Assembly: GCA_022705135.1 (NCBI GenBank)
Contig: JAKJFA010000003.1
Location: 29,710-90,148 of the forward strand
Length of the DNA stretch: 60,439 nucleotides
Direction of reading: 5' to 3'
Source: Pseudomonadota bacterium
GTDB taxonomy: Bacteria; Pseudomonadota; Gammaproteobacteria; Burkholderiales; Rhodocyclaceae
Shown here: piece by piece, positions 51,496 to 60,410 of the stretch
Numbering within the stretch: position 1 is the stretch's first letter
How the letters are laid out: every line of letters starts with the position of its first letter
Notes under the pieces: generated by a model
Told to the model about the DNA's origin: nothing
Seen by the model: only the letters and a program-made list of their open reading frames with translations
Databases searched by the model: none
Program-made: the position numbers and the translations under genes

Positions 51496-52824
51496 ATGAC
51501 CTGCACGTATGACTACAGTCACAAATTGATCAGCATCGAAGAAGCGCTGTCGAAAATCCATTCGGACGACTTTGTGATTTCGGCGCTGGCCGGCGCTGAA
51601 CCGAAAGGCATCCTGGAGCAGTTGCACACCATTGCGCCGCGTGTCAGGAACGTCAGCGTGGCGACCTGTCTGCCCCTGCACAAAGGCCAGTGGTACACCG
51701 ACCCGGCGATGAAGGGGCATTTCATGCACCGCGCCTGGTTCTATACCGTCGGTACCCGCGCCGCCGCCGGGCTGGGCACCTGTTCCTGCGTTCCGTGCCA
51801 CCTGAGTACCGCTGGCCACGATGCGTTGAAGCGCAAGAAGCCCAATGTCTTTCTCGGCACCTGCACGCCGCCGGATCGCTTCGGCTTCATTTCCTTGTCG
51901 CTTTCCGCCACTTATGAGCGCGAGATGATGGAAGCGGCTGACCTCGTCATTCTGGAAATGAATGGAGAGACGCCTTGGACTTACGGCGACACGGTGATCC
52001 ACCTCGACGACGTCGATTTCCTGGTCAAAAACGACTATGCCCTGCCGCAACTGCCCATCGTCGACTCGGATGATCGTGACCGCAAGATCGGCGCCTATAT
52101 CGGTGACCTGATCGAGGACGGCTCCAGTATCCAGCTTGGCATCGGCGGCATTCCCAACGCCGTTGCCGGCGAACTGCTGCACAAGAAGGGTTTGTCGATC
52201 CATACCGAGATGTTCACCGACGGCATGCTGGACCTCTACGAGGCTGGCGCCATCGCCAAATCGGCGCCGGGAACCGATCCGCGCATGCTGGCCGGCAAGA
52301 TGGTCGCCACCTTCGCGCTCGGCACGCAGCGTCTCTACGACTTCATCCACAACAACCCGGCCGTCGCCATCATGCGCGGTTCCTGGGTGAACAACCCCTA
52401 CGTGATCCGGCACAACAAGAAACAGGTGTCGATCAACACCACCCTCGAAGTCGATCTGACCGGCCAGGTGTGTTCCGAATCGATCGGCCACAAGCAGTTT
52501 TCCGGTACCGGCGGTCAGGCCGACACGGCGATTGGCGCGCAGATGTCGGAAGGCGGCAAACCCTTCATCGCCCTCTATTCGACCGCCCAGGTCAAGCAGC
52601 CGGACGGCACGCGCAAGACCGTCTCGAAAATCACCCCGACCCTGACCCCGGGCGCGGTGGTGACGCTGCACCGTTCCAATGTCGATTACGTCGTCACCGA
52701 ATATGGCGCCGTCCGCTTGAAAGGCGCTTCGGTCGAGGAACGCGCCAGTCTGCTCATCTCGATCGCGCACCCGGATTTCCGCGCCCAGTTGCAGGAAGAA
52801 GCCGAAAAACTCAATTTCCTGTGA
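51496..52824 (+). CDS. Acetyl-CoA hydrolase/CoA-transferase (4-hydroxybutyrate CoA-transferase-like)
   Basis: A 442-residue enzyme of the acetyl-CoA hydrolase/transferase family, which moves CoA between acetyl-CoA and another carboxylic acid. Signs are IQLGIGGIPNAVAGELLHKK, TEMFTDGMLDLYEAGAI, VSINTTLEVDLTGQVCSESIG (region of the catalytic Glu), GTGGQADTAIGAQ and VVTEYGAVRLKGASVEERA. It follows the flavodoxin-like gene by 46 bp. Its acceptor is unknown, but the MaoC-type gene next door suggests an enoyl- or hydroxyacyl-CoA further down the route. Confidence 0.9.
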   Translation: MTCTYDYSHKLISIEEALSKIHSDDFVISALAGAEPKGILEQLHTIAPRVRNVSVATCLPLHKGQWYTDPAMKGHFMHRAWFYTVGTRAAAGLGTCSCVPCHLSTAGHDALKRKKPNVFLGTCTPPDRFGFISLSLSATYEREMMEAADLVILEMNGETPWTYGDTVIHLDDVDFLVKNDYALPQLPIVDSDDRDRKIGAYIGDLIEDGSSIQLGIGGIPNAVAGELLHKKGLSIHTEMFTDGMLDLYEAGAIAKSAPGTDPRMLAGKMVATFALGTQRLYDFIHNNPAVAIMRGSWVNNPYVIRHNKKQVSINTTLEVDLTGQVCSESIGHKQFSGTGGQADTAIGAQMSEGGKPFIALYSTAQVKQPDGTRKTVSKITPTLTPGAVVTLHRSNVDYVVTEYGAVRLKGASVEERASLLISIAHPDFRAQLQEEAEKLNFL

Positions 52825-52872
52825 CCCGAACCCCTTCGTCCATGACCCATGAACTCTTCAGGAGACTTGAAA

Positions 52873-53781
52873 ATGAACTTTAATGTCGGTGACACCGCCA
52901 GCTTCCGCCGCATTCTGACGCAAGAAGACTTTAACCGCTTTGCCGCTCTGAGCTGGGACGACAACCCCATCCACTGCGACCCGGTTTTTGCCGCCAAGAG
53001 CCATTTTGGCGGCACGGTGTCGCACGGCATGCTGCTCTATAGTGTTTTGTCCAAGGGGCTTTCAGAACTGATCCCGGGGCCGGGCGCCATCCAACTGGAA
53101 CAGGAAATGATGCACCCCAATGGCACCTATACCGGTGAAGAATGTGTCTGGACCATAACGGTCAAGGCCGTCAATCCGGACGGTACCCTGGAACTGACGA
53201 CCGTCATCAGCAAGGCTTCCGATCCCGCCAACATCAAGCACCAGGGTCGCGCCCGCGTGGCACCGTATGGCGTAAAGCCCGAGTTTACGAATACTCCGGC
53301 TACCCCTGCCATCCAGCAAGAAGGGGATGACTATCTGTATGGCCTTCGTCCCGGTATGTTCAAAGAAAAGAAACGTATCTTCTCAGCCGCCGATCTGGCC
53401 GAATACGGCAATCTTTCCGGCGACCGCAACCCCATTTTCCGCGAGAAGGAATTCGCACAGGACGCTGGTTTCAAGGAGGTCATTGTTCCGTGGCCGCTGC
53501 TGGCCGGCATGTTCTCCGACATGCTGGGCACCGACCTGCCTGGCCGCGGCACGGGCTGGATGAAACAAAAACTGATCTACAAGAGCGCTGCCTATCCCGG
53601 CGAAGAACTTACGGCACGAGTGGAAATCATCCGTCTGCGCGCCGACAAGGAACTGGTTAATTTGCGCAGCACCATCGTCGGCGCCGATGGCCGCTTGATC
53701 TGCGACGGCGAGTCGCTGGTTCTGGTGCGCAATCTGGAAAACAAGGACGACAAGAGCGCGCAATTTCCCCTGGCTGCCTGA
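52873..53781 (+). CDS. Double-hotdog MaoC-like dehydratase/hydratase
   Basis: A 302-residue protein with two MaoC hotdog domains. The N-terminal one carries the complete hydratase-2 motif WDDNPIHCDPVFAAKSHFGGTVSHGML (about 29-55; Asp and His catalytic). The C-terminal one (from about 170) has only GDRNPIFREKEFAQDAG, with no His at the catalytic place, so it is probably structural. Expected reaction: (R)-specific hydration or dehydration of an acyl-CoA. AGGAGACTTGAAA precedes the ATG at 52873. It begins 48 bp after the CoA-transferase. Confidence 0.88.
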   Translation: MNFNVGDTASFRRILTQEDFNRFAALSWDDNPIHCDPVFAAKSHFGGTVSHGMLLYSVLSKGLSELIPGPGAIQLEQEMMHPNGTYTGEECVWTITVKAVNPDGTLELTTVISKASDPANIKHQGRARVAPYGVKPEFTNTPATPAIQQEGDDYLYGLRPGMFKEKKRIFSAADLAEYGNLSGDRNPIFREKEFAQDAGFKEVIVPWPLLAGMFSDMLGTDLPGRGTGWMKQKLIYKSAAYPGEELTARVEIIRLRADKELVNLRSTIVGADGRLICDGESLVLVRNLENKDDKSAQFPLAA

Positions 53782-53932
53782 TTGCGCTGGCCGGATGCGG
53801 TGCGTCATGGCGCCGCATCACGGTCCGAAGAGTTTGAACCCCTTGGAACTTGCAGAAAGGCCCATGGGGCAAACCCCGGCACTTTGCGTGCCTGTAGAAG
53901 TTGATGGATCCACTCACCAAAGGAGTCAAATA

Positions 53933-55150
53933 ATGCATTTGAGACATCTCACCCTCGCGGCAGCCTTGGCCGCCGCATTGTCCAGCACCGCGCTGGCCCA
54001 GAGCAAAGAAATCAAGATCGCCCACATCATCGGCAGGTCAGGCCCGCTGGAGCCTTTTGCCACCCAGGCCAGCCGCGGCTTGAAGATGGGTTTTGAGTAT
54101 GCGACCGGCGGCACCATGGAAGTAGCCGGCAAGAAAATCGTCATCCTTGACAAGGATACCCAGTTGAAGGCTGATCTGGGCAAGACCCTGTTGCAGGCGG
54201 CCTACAAGGACGAGGGGGTAGATATTGCGGTTGGCCCGACCAGTTCCGCCGTGGCGCTGGCCATGATCCAGGTGGCGCGCGAAAACAAGAAGCTGCTCCT
54301 CATCGACCAGGCGGCGGCTGAAAATCTGACCGGCAGCAAGGGCAGCCGCTATGTCTTCCGGGTCGGACGCAGCACCGAACAGGACGCCTACGCCAATGCC
54401 TTCGTCTTCGGCAAGCCGGGCTACTTTATCGCCACGCTGGCGCCGGACTACTCTTTCGGCCGCGAAGGCGTCGCCGGCTTCAAGGAAGCGCTGAAGGGAA
54501 CAAAGGCCAAGATCGTGGACGAGGTCTACGCGCCGGCCGGAACGGCGGATTTCACGCCCTACACCACACGTTTGATCAATGCGCTGAAGGATCAGCCCGG
54601 CCGCAAGATTATTTGGTACATGTGGGCAGGTGCCGGCCAGCCGCTCAAGGTTCTGGATCTGAATCCGCAGCGATATGGTATTGAAATGGTGACGGGCGGT
54701 GGAACGGTGTACGCCTTTATGGCCGGGTCGCGGCCGATGGCGGGCAACGATTCGGCAACTTCGTACTACTGGAGATGTCCGAAGAACACTGCCAATGACT
54801 GGATGGTTCAGGAGCATCTGAAGCGCTTCAATTCACACCCCGACTTCTTTACCGCCAATGGTTTTATGACGGCGCAAACGATTGTCGAGCTGCTGAAGAA
54901 GACCAACGGCAAGACGGACGACACTGAGTTGCTCATCAAGACCCTGAAGACGGTCTCGATCGACTCCGTCAAGGGCAAGGCCTACTTTACCAAGGACAGC
55001 CAGCAGTTGATGCAGAACATGTATCAGATCAAGTTCACCCTCAATCCGGAAATGGATAAGACGATCACCAAGGGCGTGGACTTGGAGTGTCTGCGTGAAA
55101 TCAAGGCCGAAGAATTGAATCTTCCCCCCCAAAAAATGCCGGCCAACTGA
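53933..55150 (+). CDS. ABC-transporter substrate-binding protein, branched-chain amino acid type (orphan)
   Basis: A 405-residue periplasmic binding protein of the LivJ/Peripla_BP_6 family. Signal peptide at about 1-22 (LTLAAALAAALSSTALA). EIKIAHIIGRSGPLEPFATQ, VDIAVGPTSSAVALAMIQVA and the FGREGVAGFKEAL segment are family-typical. Such family members often bind aromatic or aliphatic acids, not amino acids. No permease or ATPase genes of an ABC system are adjacent. AAAGGAGTCAAATA precedes the ATG; a terminator follows. Confidence 0.9.
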   Translation: MHLRHLTLAAALAAALSSTALAQSKEIKIAHIIGRSGPLEPFATQASRGLKMGFEYATGGTMEVAGKKIVILDKDTQLKADLGKTLLQAAYKDEGVDIAVGPTSSAVALAMIQVARENKKLLLIDQAAAENLTGSKGSRYVFRVGRSTEQDAYANAFVFGKPGYFIATLAPDYSFGREGVAGFKEALKGTKAKIVDEVYAPAGTADFTPYTTRLINALKDQPGRKIIWYMWAGAGQPLKVLDLNPQRYGIEMVTGGGTVYAFMAGSRPMAGNDSATSYYWRCPKNTANDWMVQEHLKRFNSHPDFFTANGFMTAQTIVELLKKTNGKTDDTELLIKTLKTVSIDSVKGKAYFTKDSQQLMQNMYQIKFTLNPEMDKTITKGVDLECLREIKAEELNLPPQKMPAN

Positions 55151-55171
55151 ACTCCTCTAGCGCCATCTTGG

Positions 55172-55200
55172 GCCCGCCTTTTGTTCCGGCGGGCTTTTTT
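55172..55200 (+). terminator. Rho-independent terminator after the binding-protein gene
   Basis: GCCCGCC (55172-55178), nine-base loop, GGCGGGC (55188-55194), followed by six T. It should end or attenuate transcription before the twin hydrolase genes. Confidence 0.88.
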
Positions 55201-55276
55201 CCCTTGCCGTGGCAGGGGATGAGAGGTCAATACCAAATGACTGTTCAATCCACAGAAGGACAAAAGAGGAGAGAAG

Positions 55277-56362
55277 ATGAAACCACAACGCGAAGTGTTT
55301 CACCTGCCCAGTTATACGACCACTTCCGGCCGCGCCCTCAAGGACGTCCGGGTGGGCTATGAAACCTACGGCACGCTCAATGCGGCGCGCGACAATGCCA
55401 TCCTGATCTGCCATTACTTCACCGGCAACGCCCATGCCGCCGGGCGCTACGAGGACAGCGATCCGCTGCCCGGCTGGTGGGACGGCATCATCGGCCCCGG
55501 CAAGGCCCTCGATACCGACCGCTATTTTGTCATTTGCACCGATGTCCTGTGTTGCATCCGGATGTTTGACGGCCACGCGGTCACTACCGGGCCGTCCACG
55601 ATCAACCCGGAAACCGGCAAACCCTACGGTCTCGATTTTCCCATTCCCAGCATCAGCGATTTTGTCCATGTGCAAAAGGCGCTGCTCGACCATCTCGGCA
55701 TCGAGCGCCTGGTCGCCGTGGCCGGGCCTTCCTCCGGCTCGATGCAGGCTATCCAGTGGGCGGTTGAGTATCCGCACATGGTGCCGCGCGTGCTGGCGGG
55801 ACTGAAGGCCCATCCCTATTCGCGTTGCATCGTCGAGTGCTGGGCCGCCCCCATCCAGGTCGATGCCGCCTGGAAAAACGGCGCCTACGACCCGAAGGAA
55901 CAGCCGATGACGGGTCTCATCGAAACCATCCGCCTGACCTTCGTCACTGCCGTCAGCCATGCTTTTGTCGCCAAGGCGTATGGCGATGCCTGGGCCGATC
56001 CGCAGCGCGACCCGCTCGCGTCGCTCGACAACGAATACCGGGCGCACGCCAGTATCGGCACGATCGCTTCCGTGGGCGCCGTCCAGTGCGACGCCAACCA
56101 CTTCCTCTACATGGTGCGCGCCTGCAACGCCTACGATGTCACGGCGCGAATCGGCGAGGCGAAGGCCAAGTTCCTGTTCCTGCCGGCCGAGTCGGACATT
56201 CTGTTCCTGCCCTTTATGTCGGAGGAAGCCGTCGCGCAGATCCGCGCCGCCGGGGGAAGGGCCGAACTGGTGACGCTCAAGGGAAGCGGCGGCCATCTCG
56301 ACGGACTCAACGTTATCGCCCAGGCGCGCCAACCCATCGTCGATTTCCTGAACAGTAATTAA
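55277..56362 (+). CDS. MetX-like alpha/beta hydrolase, copy 1
   Basis: A 361-residue cytoplasmic protein related to homoserine O-acetyltransferase: VRVGYETYGTLNAARDNAILICH, GWWDGIIGPGKALDTDRYFVI, TTGPSTINPETGKPYGLDFP and DHLGIERLVAVAGPSSGSMQAIQWAVEYP. The nucleophile elbow is GPSSGS (Ser152) instead of the GGSMGG of true MetX; Asp in LPAESDILF and His in GSGGHLDGLN complete a triad. With a changed elbow and no methionine genes nearby, I expect another esterase, acyltransferase or C-C hydrolase. GAGGAGAGAAG precedes the ATG. A tandem paralogue follows. Confidence 0.87.
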   Translation: MKPQREVFHLPSYTTTSGRALKDVRVGYETYGTLNAARDNAILICHYFTGNAHAAGRYEDSDPLPGWWDGIIGPGKALDTDRYFVICTDVLCCIRMFDGHAVTTGPSTINPETGKPYGLDFPIPSISDFVHVQKALLDHLGIERLVAVAGPSSGSMQAIQWAVEYPHMVPRVLAGLKAHPYSRCIVECWAAPIQVDAAWKNGAYDPKEQPMTGLIETIRLTFVTAVSHAFVAKAYGDAWADPQRDPLASLDNEYRAHASIGTIASVGAVQCDANHFLYMVRACNAYDVTARIGEAKAKFLFLPAESDILFLPFMSEEAVAQIRAAGGRAELVTLKGSGGHLDGLNVIAQARQPIVDFLNSN

Positions 56363-56399
56363 TGCCCTTCGCCGGGCAGATAAAGCAAAGGAGCACACC

Positions 56400-57497
56400 A
56401 TGACGCCGCAACGACAGGTTTTTACCTTGCCCAGCTACACCATGACCAACGGCCGCACCATCAAGGAGGTCCGTGTCGGCTTTGAAACCTACGGCACCCT
56501 CAATGCCGCGCGCGACAATGCCATCATGATTTGCCATTACTTCTCCGGCACGGCGCACGCCGCCGGCCGCTATCAGGAAAGCGATCCGCTGCCTGGCTGG
56601 TGGGATGCCGCCATCGGTCCGGGCAAGGCCATCGATACCGACCGCTATTTCGTGATCTGCAGCGACAGCCTGTGCTGCGTCAGGGCTTTTGACGGGCAGG
56701 TCGTCACCACCGGCCCGGCCAGCATCAATCCGGACACCGGCAAACCCTATGGACTCGATTTTCCGGTGACTTCCGTCGCCGATATGGTGCATGTGCAAAA
56801 GGCGCTGGTCGATCATCTCGGGATCACGCAACTGGCCGCCGTTGCCGGTCCTTCCGCAGGTTCGGTCATGGCTGTGCAATGGGCCGTCGAGTACCCTGAA
56901 ATGGTCAGGCGCGTCATCGCCGTCATCTGTCCCGGTCTGGTCTTTACGGCCTACCAGCGCAGCGTGATGGAATCCTGGTGCGCGCCGATCCTGCTCGACC
57001 CGGCCTGGAAGGAGGGCGCCTACGATCTCAAGCAACAGCCGGCGGCCGGCATGACCGAAAGTTTTCGCCAGGTCTTCCTCTGGGCCATCAGCCCACCCTG
57101 GCTGGAACGGGCGATCGGCGATGGCTGGGCCGACCCCGAGCGCGATCCGGCCGTTTCGATCCGTCACCAGTTCAAGTCGTATGCCGGGGTTGGCGCGCTG
57201 GCCGCGATGGGGACGCCGTTCTGCGACGCCAACCATATCCTCTATATGGCACGCGCGGCGGGTATCTATGACGCCAAATCGAAAATCGCCCAGGCCAAGG
57301 CCAAGTTCCTGTTCATCCCGGCCGAATCCGACCTGTTGTCGCTGCCGTCGCGCTCACAAGAGGCGGTTGAGGACATCCGCGCCGCTGGCGGCCGTGCCGA
57401 GCTGTTCATGTTGAAAGGAAACGGCGGCCATTTCGACGGACTCAACCTGATCGGCCAGGCGCGCGACGTGATCCAGGATTTTCTGGCGAAAGACTGA
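56400..57497 (+). CDS. MetX-like alpha/beta hydrolase, copy 2
   Basis: A 365-residue paralogue of the preceding gene, very similar along its length: VRVGFETYGTLNAARDNAIMI, DAAIGPGKAIDTDRYFVI, TTGPASINPDTGKPYGLDF and VAGPSAGSVMAVQWAVEYP (Ser152), Asp in IPAESDLLS and His in GNGGHFDGLN. The region after the elbow (about 165-215, VIAVICPGLVFTAYQRSVMES) is the most divergent part, so the two copies may differ in substrate. It begins 37 bp after copy 1 with GCAAAGGAGCACACC upstream. Confidence 0.87.
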   Translation: MTPQRQVFTLPSYTMTNGRTIKEVRVGFETYGTLNAARDNAIMICHYFSGTAHAAGRYQESDPLPGWWDAAIGPGKAIDTDRYFVICSDSLCCVRAFDGQVVTTGPASINPDTGKPYGLDFPVTSVADMVHVQKALVDHLGITQLAAVAGPSAGSVMAVQWAVEYPEMVRRVIAVICPGLVFTAYQRSVMESWCAPILLDPAWKEGAYDLKQQPAAGMTESFRQVFLWAISPPWLERAIGDGWADPERDPAVSIRHQFKSYAGVGALAAMGTPFCDANHILYMARAAGIYDAKSKIAQAKAKFLFIPAESDLLSLPSRSQEAVEDIRAAGGRAELFMLKGNGGHFDGLNLIGQARDVIQDFLAKD

Positions 57498-57795
57498 AAA
57501 ACCCTGTTTCGGCCACACGGCCGGACAGAGGTGGCGTAAAGGAAGGGGCTGGGCGCATAAGGCGATCACGGGAAGTGACCGGCCTTTTGCTTCCAGCCTT
57601 TTTCGTGTTGATATTCCTGTGGTGGTTGAAAATCCAGCCGGGTTTGTTGTATCGGCGATTGCTGATGCTTGCCTGCGGCGGCGTGAACGTCCAGAATGGC
57701 GGCGGAGACCTCCCCGGCCCGATCATCCGTTGTTTCGGGTACGGGTCGGTGGTGCCTGATCCGACTGTTGCAACGTTCCGCTGTGGAAGACCCGG
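57498..57795. other. Intergenic region without a supported gene
   Basis: A 298-bp gap between the second MetX-like gene and the histidine kinase gene. A short frame from 57575 encodes a hydrophobic start followed by low-complexity sequence without recognisable features, and it overlaps the kinase gene, so I do not call it. No terminator with a T-run and no clear promoter element were seen. Confidence 0.6.
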
Positions 57796-59499
57796 ATGCG
57801 CCAGAACTCGAAAAACCGGCTAGACCAGGAAGAGCAGAGCTACCGCAGCATTTTCGAAAATGCGCCGGAAGGCATTTTCCGGGCGACGCTGGAAGGCAAG
57901 CTCCTCACCGCCAATCCCGCCATGGCGGAGCTCTTGGGCTATGCTTCGGCGGACGAGCTGATCGATCAGGTCAATCATCACGGTGCCGAAATATTCCTCA
58001 GCGCCACCAAGAAACAGGAATTGCTGCAGCGCATCAACGCGGGCGACCACATTGCCAATTTCGAGTTCGAGGCGCGCCGCCAGGAGGGCAAAATCCTTTA
58101 CGTCGCGCTCAATGCCCGCAGGGTTGAGGATGGGGACGGGCGCATCGCCTGTTTCGAGGGCATGCTGCATGACCTGACCGAACGCAAGCAGGTGCGGGCC
58201 AAGCTGAGCCGGGTGTCGGACTACCTGCATCTGGCGCTGCAATACATGCCGGGCGGCCTGGTGCTGTTTGACGAAAATCTATGCTATGTCGCGCTGACGA
58301 AAAGGGTTGCGGAATGGTACGGTCTGCCGCCCGAGCTGGTCGAGATCGGCAAGCCCTATGCAGGCGTGGTCCGCTATTTTGCCGAACGCGGCGATTATGG
58401 CCCCGGCGATATCGAGACGATTGTCGACAACGCCCTTCAGCCATTCCGCGAGAAGAAAGCAGTCTTCCAGGAGCGCACTCTGCCCAACGGCATGATCCTC
58501 GAGGTGCACCGCAGTCCCCTGCCCAACGGCGGCTACGTCAGCGTATTTTTGGACGTGACCGAGCGCAAGCGCACCGAGGCCGAGCTCGAACGTTATCGGG
58601 AGCATCTGGAAACGATGGTGCGCGAGCGCACCGAAGAGCTGGGCCATAAAAACGATGCGCTCAACGCGGCGGTCGAGAATCTGCAACATGCGCTTGGAGC
58701 CTTGTCGCAGGCGCAGGATAAACTGATCCAGTCCGAGAAGCTGGCGGCCCTGGGGTCACTGGTGGCCGGGGTGTCGCACGAGTTGAATACCCCGATCGGC
58801 AATGCCTTGCTCGTTGCCAGCACGCTGGAGGACCGTACCAAAGAAATCGAAAATACGGTGCATACCGGTCTCAAGCGCAGCGATCTGGAGAGCTATCTTA
58901 AGGATACCCATGACGCGTCGGCCATTCTGTTGCGCAATCTTGACCGCGCCGCAACATTGATTTCCAATTTCAAGCAGGTGGCGATTGACCGCACCAGTTC
59001 ACGGCGGCGCTCGTTTCATCTCGCCGCGCATATCGACGAGGTGTTGTCGACCCTGCATCCCAAACTTGCAATGTCGCCCTACGTGGTCAAGATCGATATT
59101 CCTGAGAGTATTGGCCTCGACAGTTATCCGGGGCCGCTCGGGCAGGTCATTTCCAACCTGGTGGAAAATACCCTGCTGCACGCCTTCGAGGGGCGGACGC
59201 AGGGCACGATACGCATCAACGCCCGCCAGCTCAAGCCGGGCTGGGTTGAGTTATGTGTCAGTGATGACGGCAGCGGAATTCCGCCGGCAACCATCAAACA
59301 CATTTTTGAACCCTTCTTCACCACCAAATTGGGGCAGGGGGGCAGCGGCCTCGGGTTGAGCATCGCCAACAATATCGTCACCGGACTTTTGGGCGGCACG
59401 CTCGACGTCCACAGCCAGCCCGGTGCCGGTGCTTCGTTTTGCATGACCCTGCCGAACGTCGCTCCGGCCGAAGGCCTGACGGAAGAGAACGCGCCCTAG
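57796..59499 (+). CDS. PAS-domain sensor histidine kinase
   Basis: A 567-residue kinase without membrane segments. The first PAS domain (about 15-130, YRSIFENAPEGIFRATLEGKLLTANPAMAELLGY) is followed by a second, PAS-7-like domain (about 145-260, ALQYMPGGLVLFDENL). A coiled coil (about 265-310), H box SLVAGVSHELNTPIGNALL, N box VISNLVENTLLHAFEG, G1 SDDGSGIPP, F box EPFFTTKLGQGGSGLGLSIA and a final G-rich strand complete it. No response regulator gene is adjacent. The substrate-binding and hydrolase genes upstream could be under its control, but that is inference. Confidence 0.92.
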   Translation: MRQNSKNRLDQEEQSYRSIFENAPEGIFRATLEGKLLTANPAMAELLGYASADELIDQVNHHGAEIFLSATKKQELLQRINAGDHIANFEFEARRQEGKILYVALNARRVEDGDGRIACFEGMLHDLTERKQVRAKLSRVSDYLHLALQYMPGGLVLFDENLCYVALTKRVAEWYGLPPELVEIGKPYAGVVRYFAERGDYGPGDIETIVDNALQPFREKKAVFQERTLPNGMILEVHRSPLPNGGYVSVFLDVTERKRTEAELERYREHLETMVRERTEELGHKNDALNAAVENLQHALGALSQAQDKLIQSEKLAALGSLVAGVSHELNTPIGNALLVASTLEDRTKEIENTVHTGLKRSDLESYLKDTHDASAILLRNLDRAATLISNFKQVAIDRTSSRRRSFHLAAHIDEVLSTLHPKLAMSPYVVKIDIPESIGLDSYPGPLGQVISNLVENTLLHAFEGRTQGTIRINARQLKPGWVELCVSDDGSGIPPATIKHIFEPFFTTKLGQGGSGLGLSIANNIVTGLLGGTLDVHSQPGAGASFCMTLPNVAPAEGLTEENAP

Positions 59500-59500
59500 G

Positions 59501-60298
59501 TCAAAGGCTCCGCAAAAAATCTTCCAGCAGACGGTTGAGACTGTCCGGATCTTCGACCACGACGGCATGTCCGGAGCCAGGGACGACGTGGTAGCGCGAA
59601 TGCTTGATTTCGCGGTGGAGGAGTTCGCTGTAGCGCGGCGGCTTGATGAGATCCTTCTCGGCGGCGATGATGAGCGCCGGGCAGGTGATGTCCTTGAGCC
59701 GGTGCGTGTAGTTGATCTGTACGAAGGCGCCGACCAGACGGGCAAAGGCCTTGAAGAATTCCTTCGGAACCTGTGCGAACTCGCGGCAGCGCGCCTCAAG
59801 AAAATCACGATGGCTTTCCAGAAATTCGGCCGAATAACTCCAGGGCAGCAGCGATTTGTAAAAGGCGGTGGAGTCGCCGCTCAAGGCGACCGTGGCCCAG
59901 GATTCGACGGCGGTTCTGAGCACGGCGTCCATTTCGCTGACACCGGTGATCATCGTGAGCGAGCGTGTTCTTTGAGGATGGGTGTAGGCGAAGATGGCCG
60001 CGACTTCGGAGCCGTAGGAGGTGCCGATCAGGTGGGCCTGGTCGATCCCGAGCGCGTCGAGCAGGGCAAGCGTGTCGGCGACATGCATTTCCATCGAGTA
60101 GGGTCCCTCGGGCTTGTCGCTCATCAACTGGCCGCGGAAGTCATGGCACAGGCAGCGGTACTGCGGCAGGAAGTGGTCGACCATCGGCTTCCACAAGGGA
60201 GCCGTCATTCCGACTCCATTGAGGAAAACGAGGGTTTCCGGGCCCTTGCCCTGAATCTCATAGTACAACGCGACATCACGAACATTGATTTTGGGCAT
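59501..60298 (-). CDS. Alpha/beta hydrolase
   Basis: A 265-residue hydrolase: ETLVFLNGVGMTAPLWKPMV, CLCHDFRGQLMSDKPEGPYS, nucleophile elbow GTSYGSEVAAIF (Ser about 98), Asp in LIIAAEKDLIKPPRY and His in VVPGSGHAVVVEDP. The oxyanion loop has NGVG in place of HGxG. The ATG at 60298 has GGAGGAGAGGCC directly upstream; the longer frame to 60364 is unsupported. It converges on the histidine kinase gene with almost no gap. Confidence 0.86.
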   Translation of the reverse strand: MPKINVRDVALYYEIQGKGPETLVFLNGVGMTAPLWKPMVDHFLPQYRCLCHDFRGQLMSDKPEGPYSMEMHVADTLALLDALGIDQAHLIGTSYGSEVAAIFAYTHPQRTRSLTMITGVSEMDAVLRTAVESWATVALSGDSTAFYKSLLPWSYSAEFLESHRDFLEARCREFAQVPKEFFKAFARLVGAFVQINYTHRLKDITCPALIIAAEKDLIKPPRYSELLHREIKHSRYHVVPGSGHAVVVEDPDSLNRLLEDFLRSL

Positions 60299-60410
60299 GG
60301 CCTCTCCTCCAAGCGTTTTACGGTGCAGGGCCGATTTTAGCGTGAAAGTCGTACCGCGGCGCACGAATCCCCCTTCGCCTGGAGTGTAATCGCATGAACG
60401 CGAAAGAAAC

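Noticed and set aside
57575-57823. Possible small membrane protein between the MetX-like gene and the kinase gene
   Set aside because: Only the first 20 residues are hydrophobic; the remainder is low-complexity and overlaps the kinase start, and no ribosome-binding site is seen.
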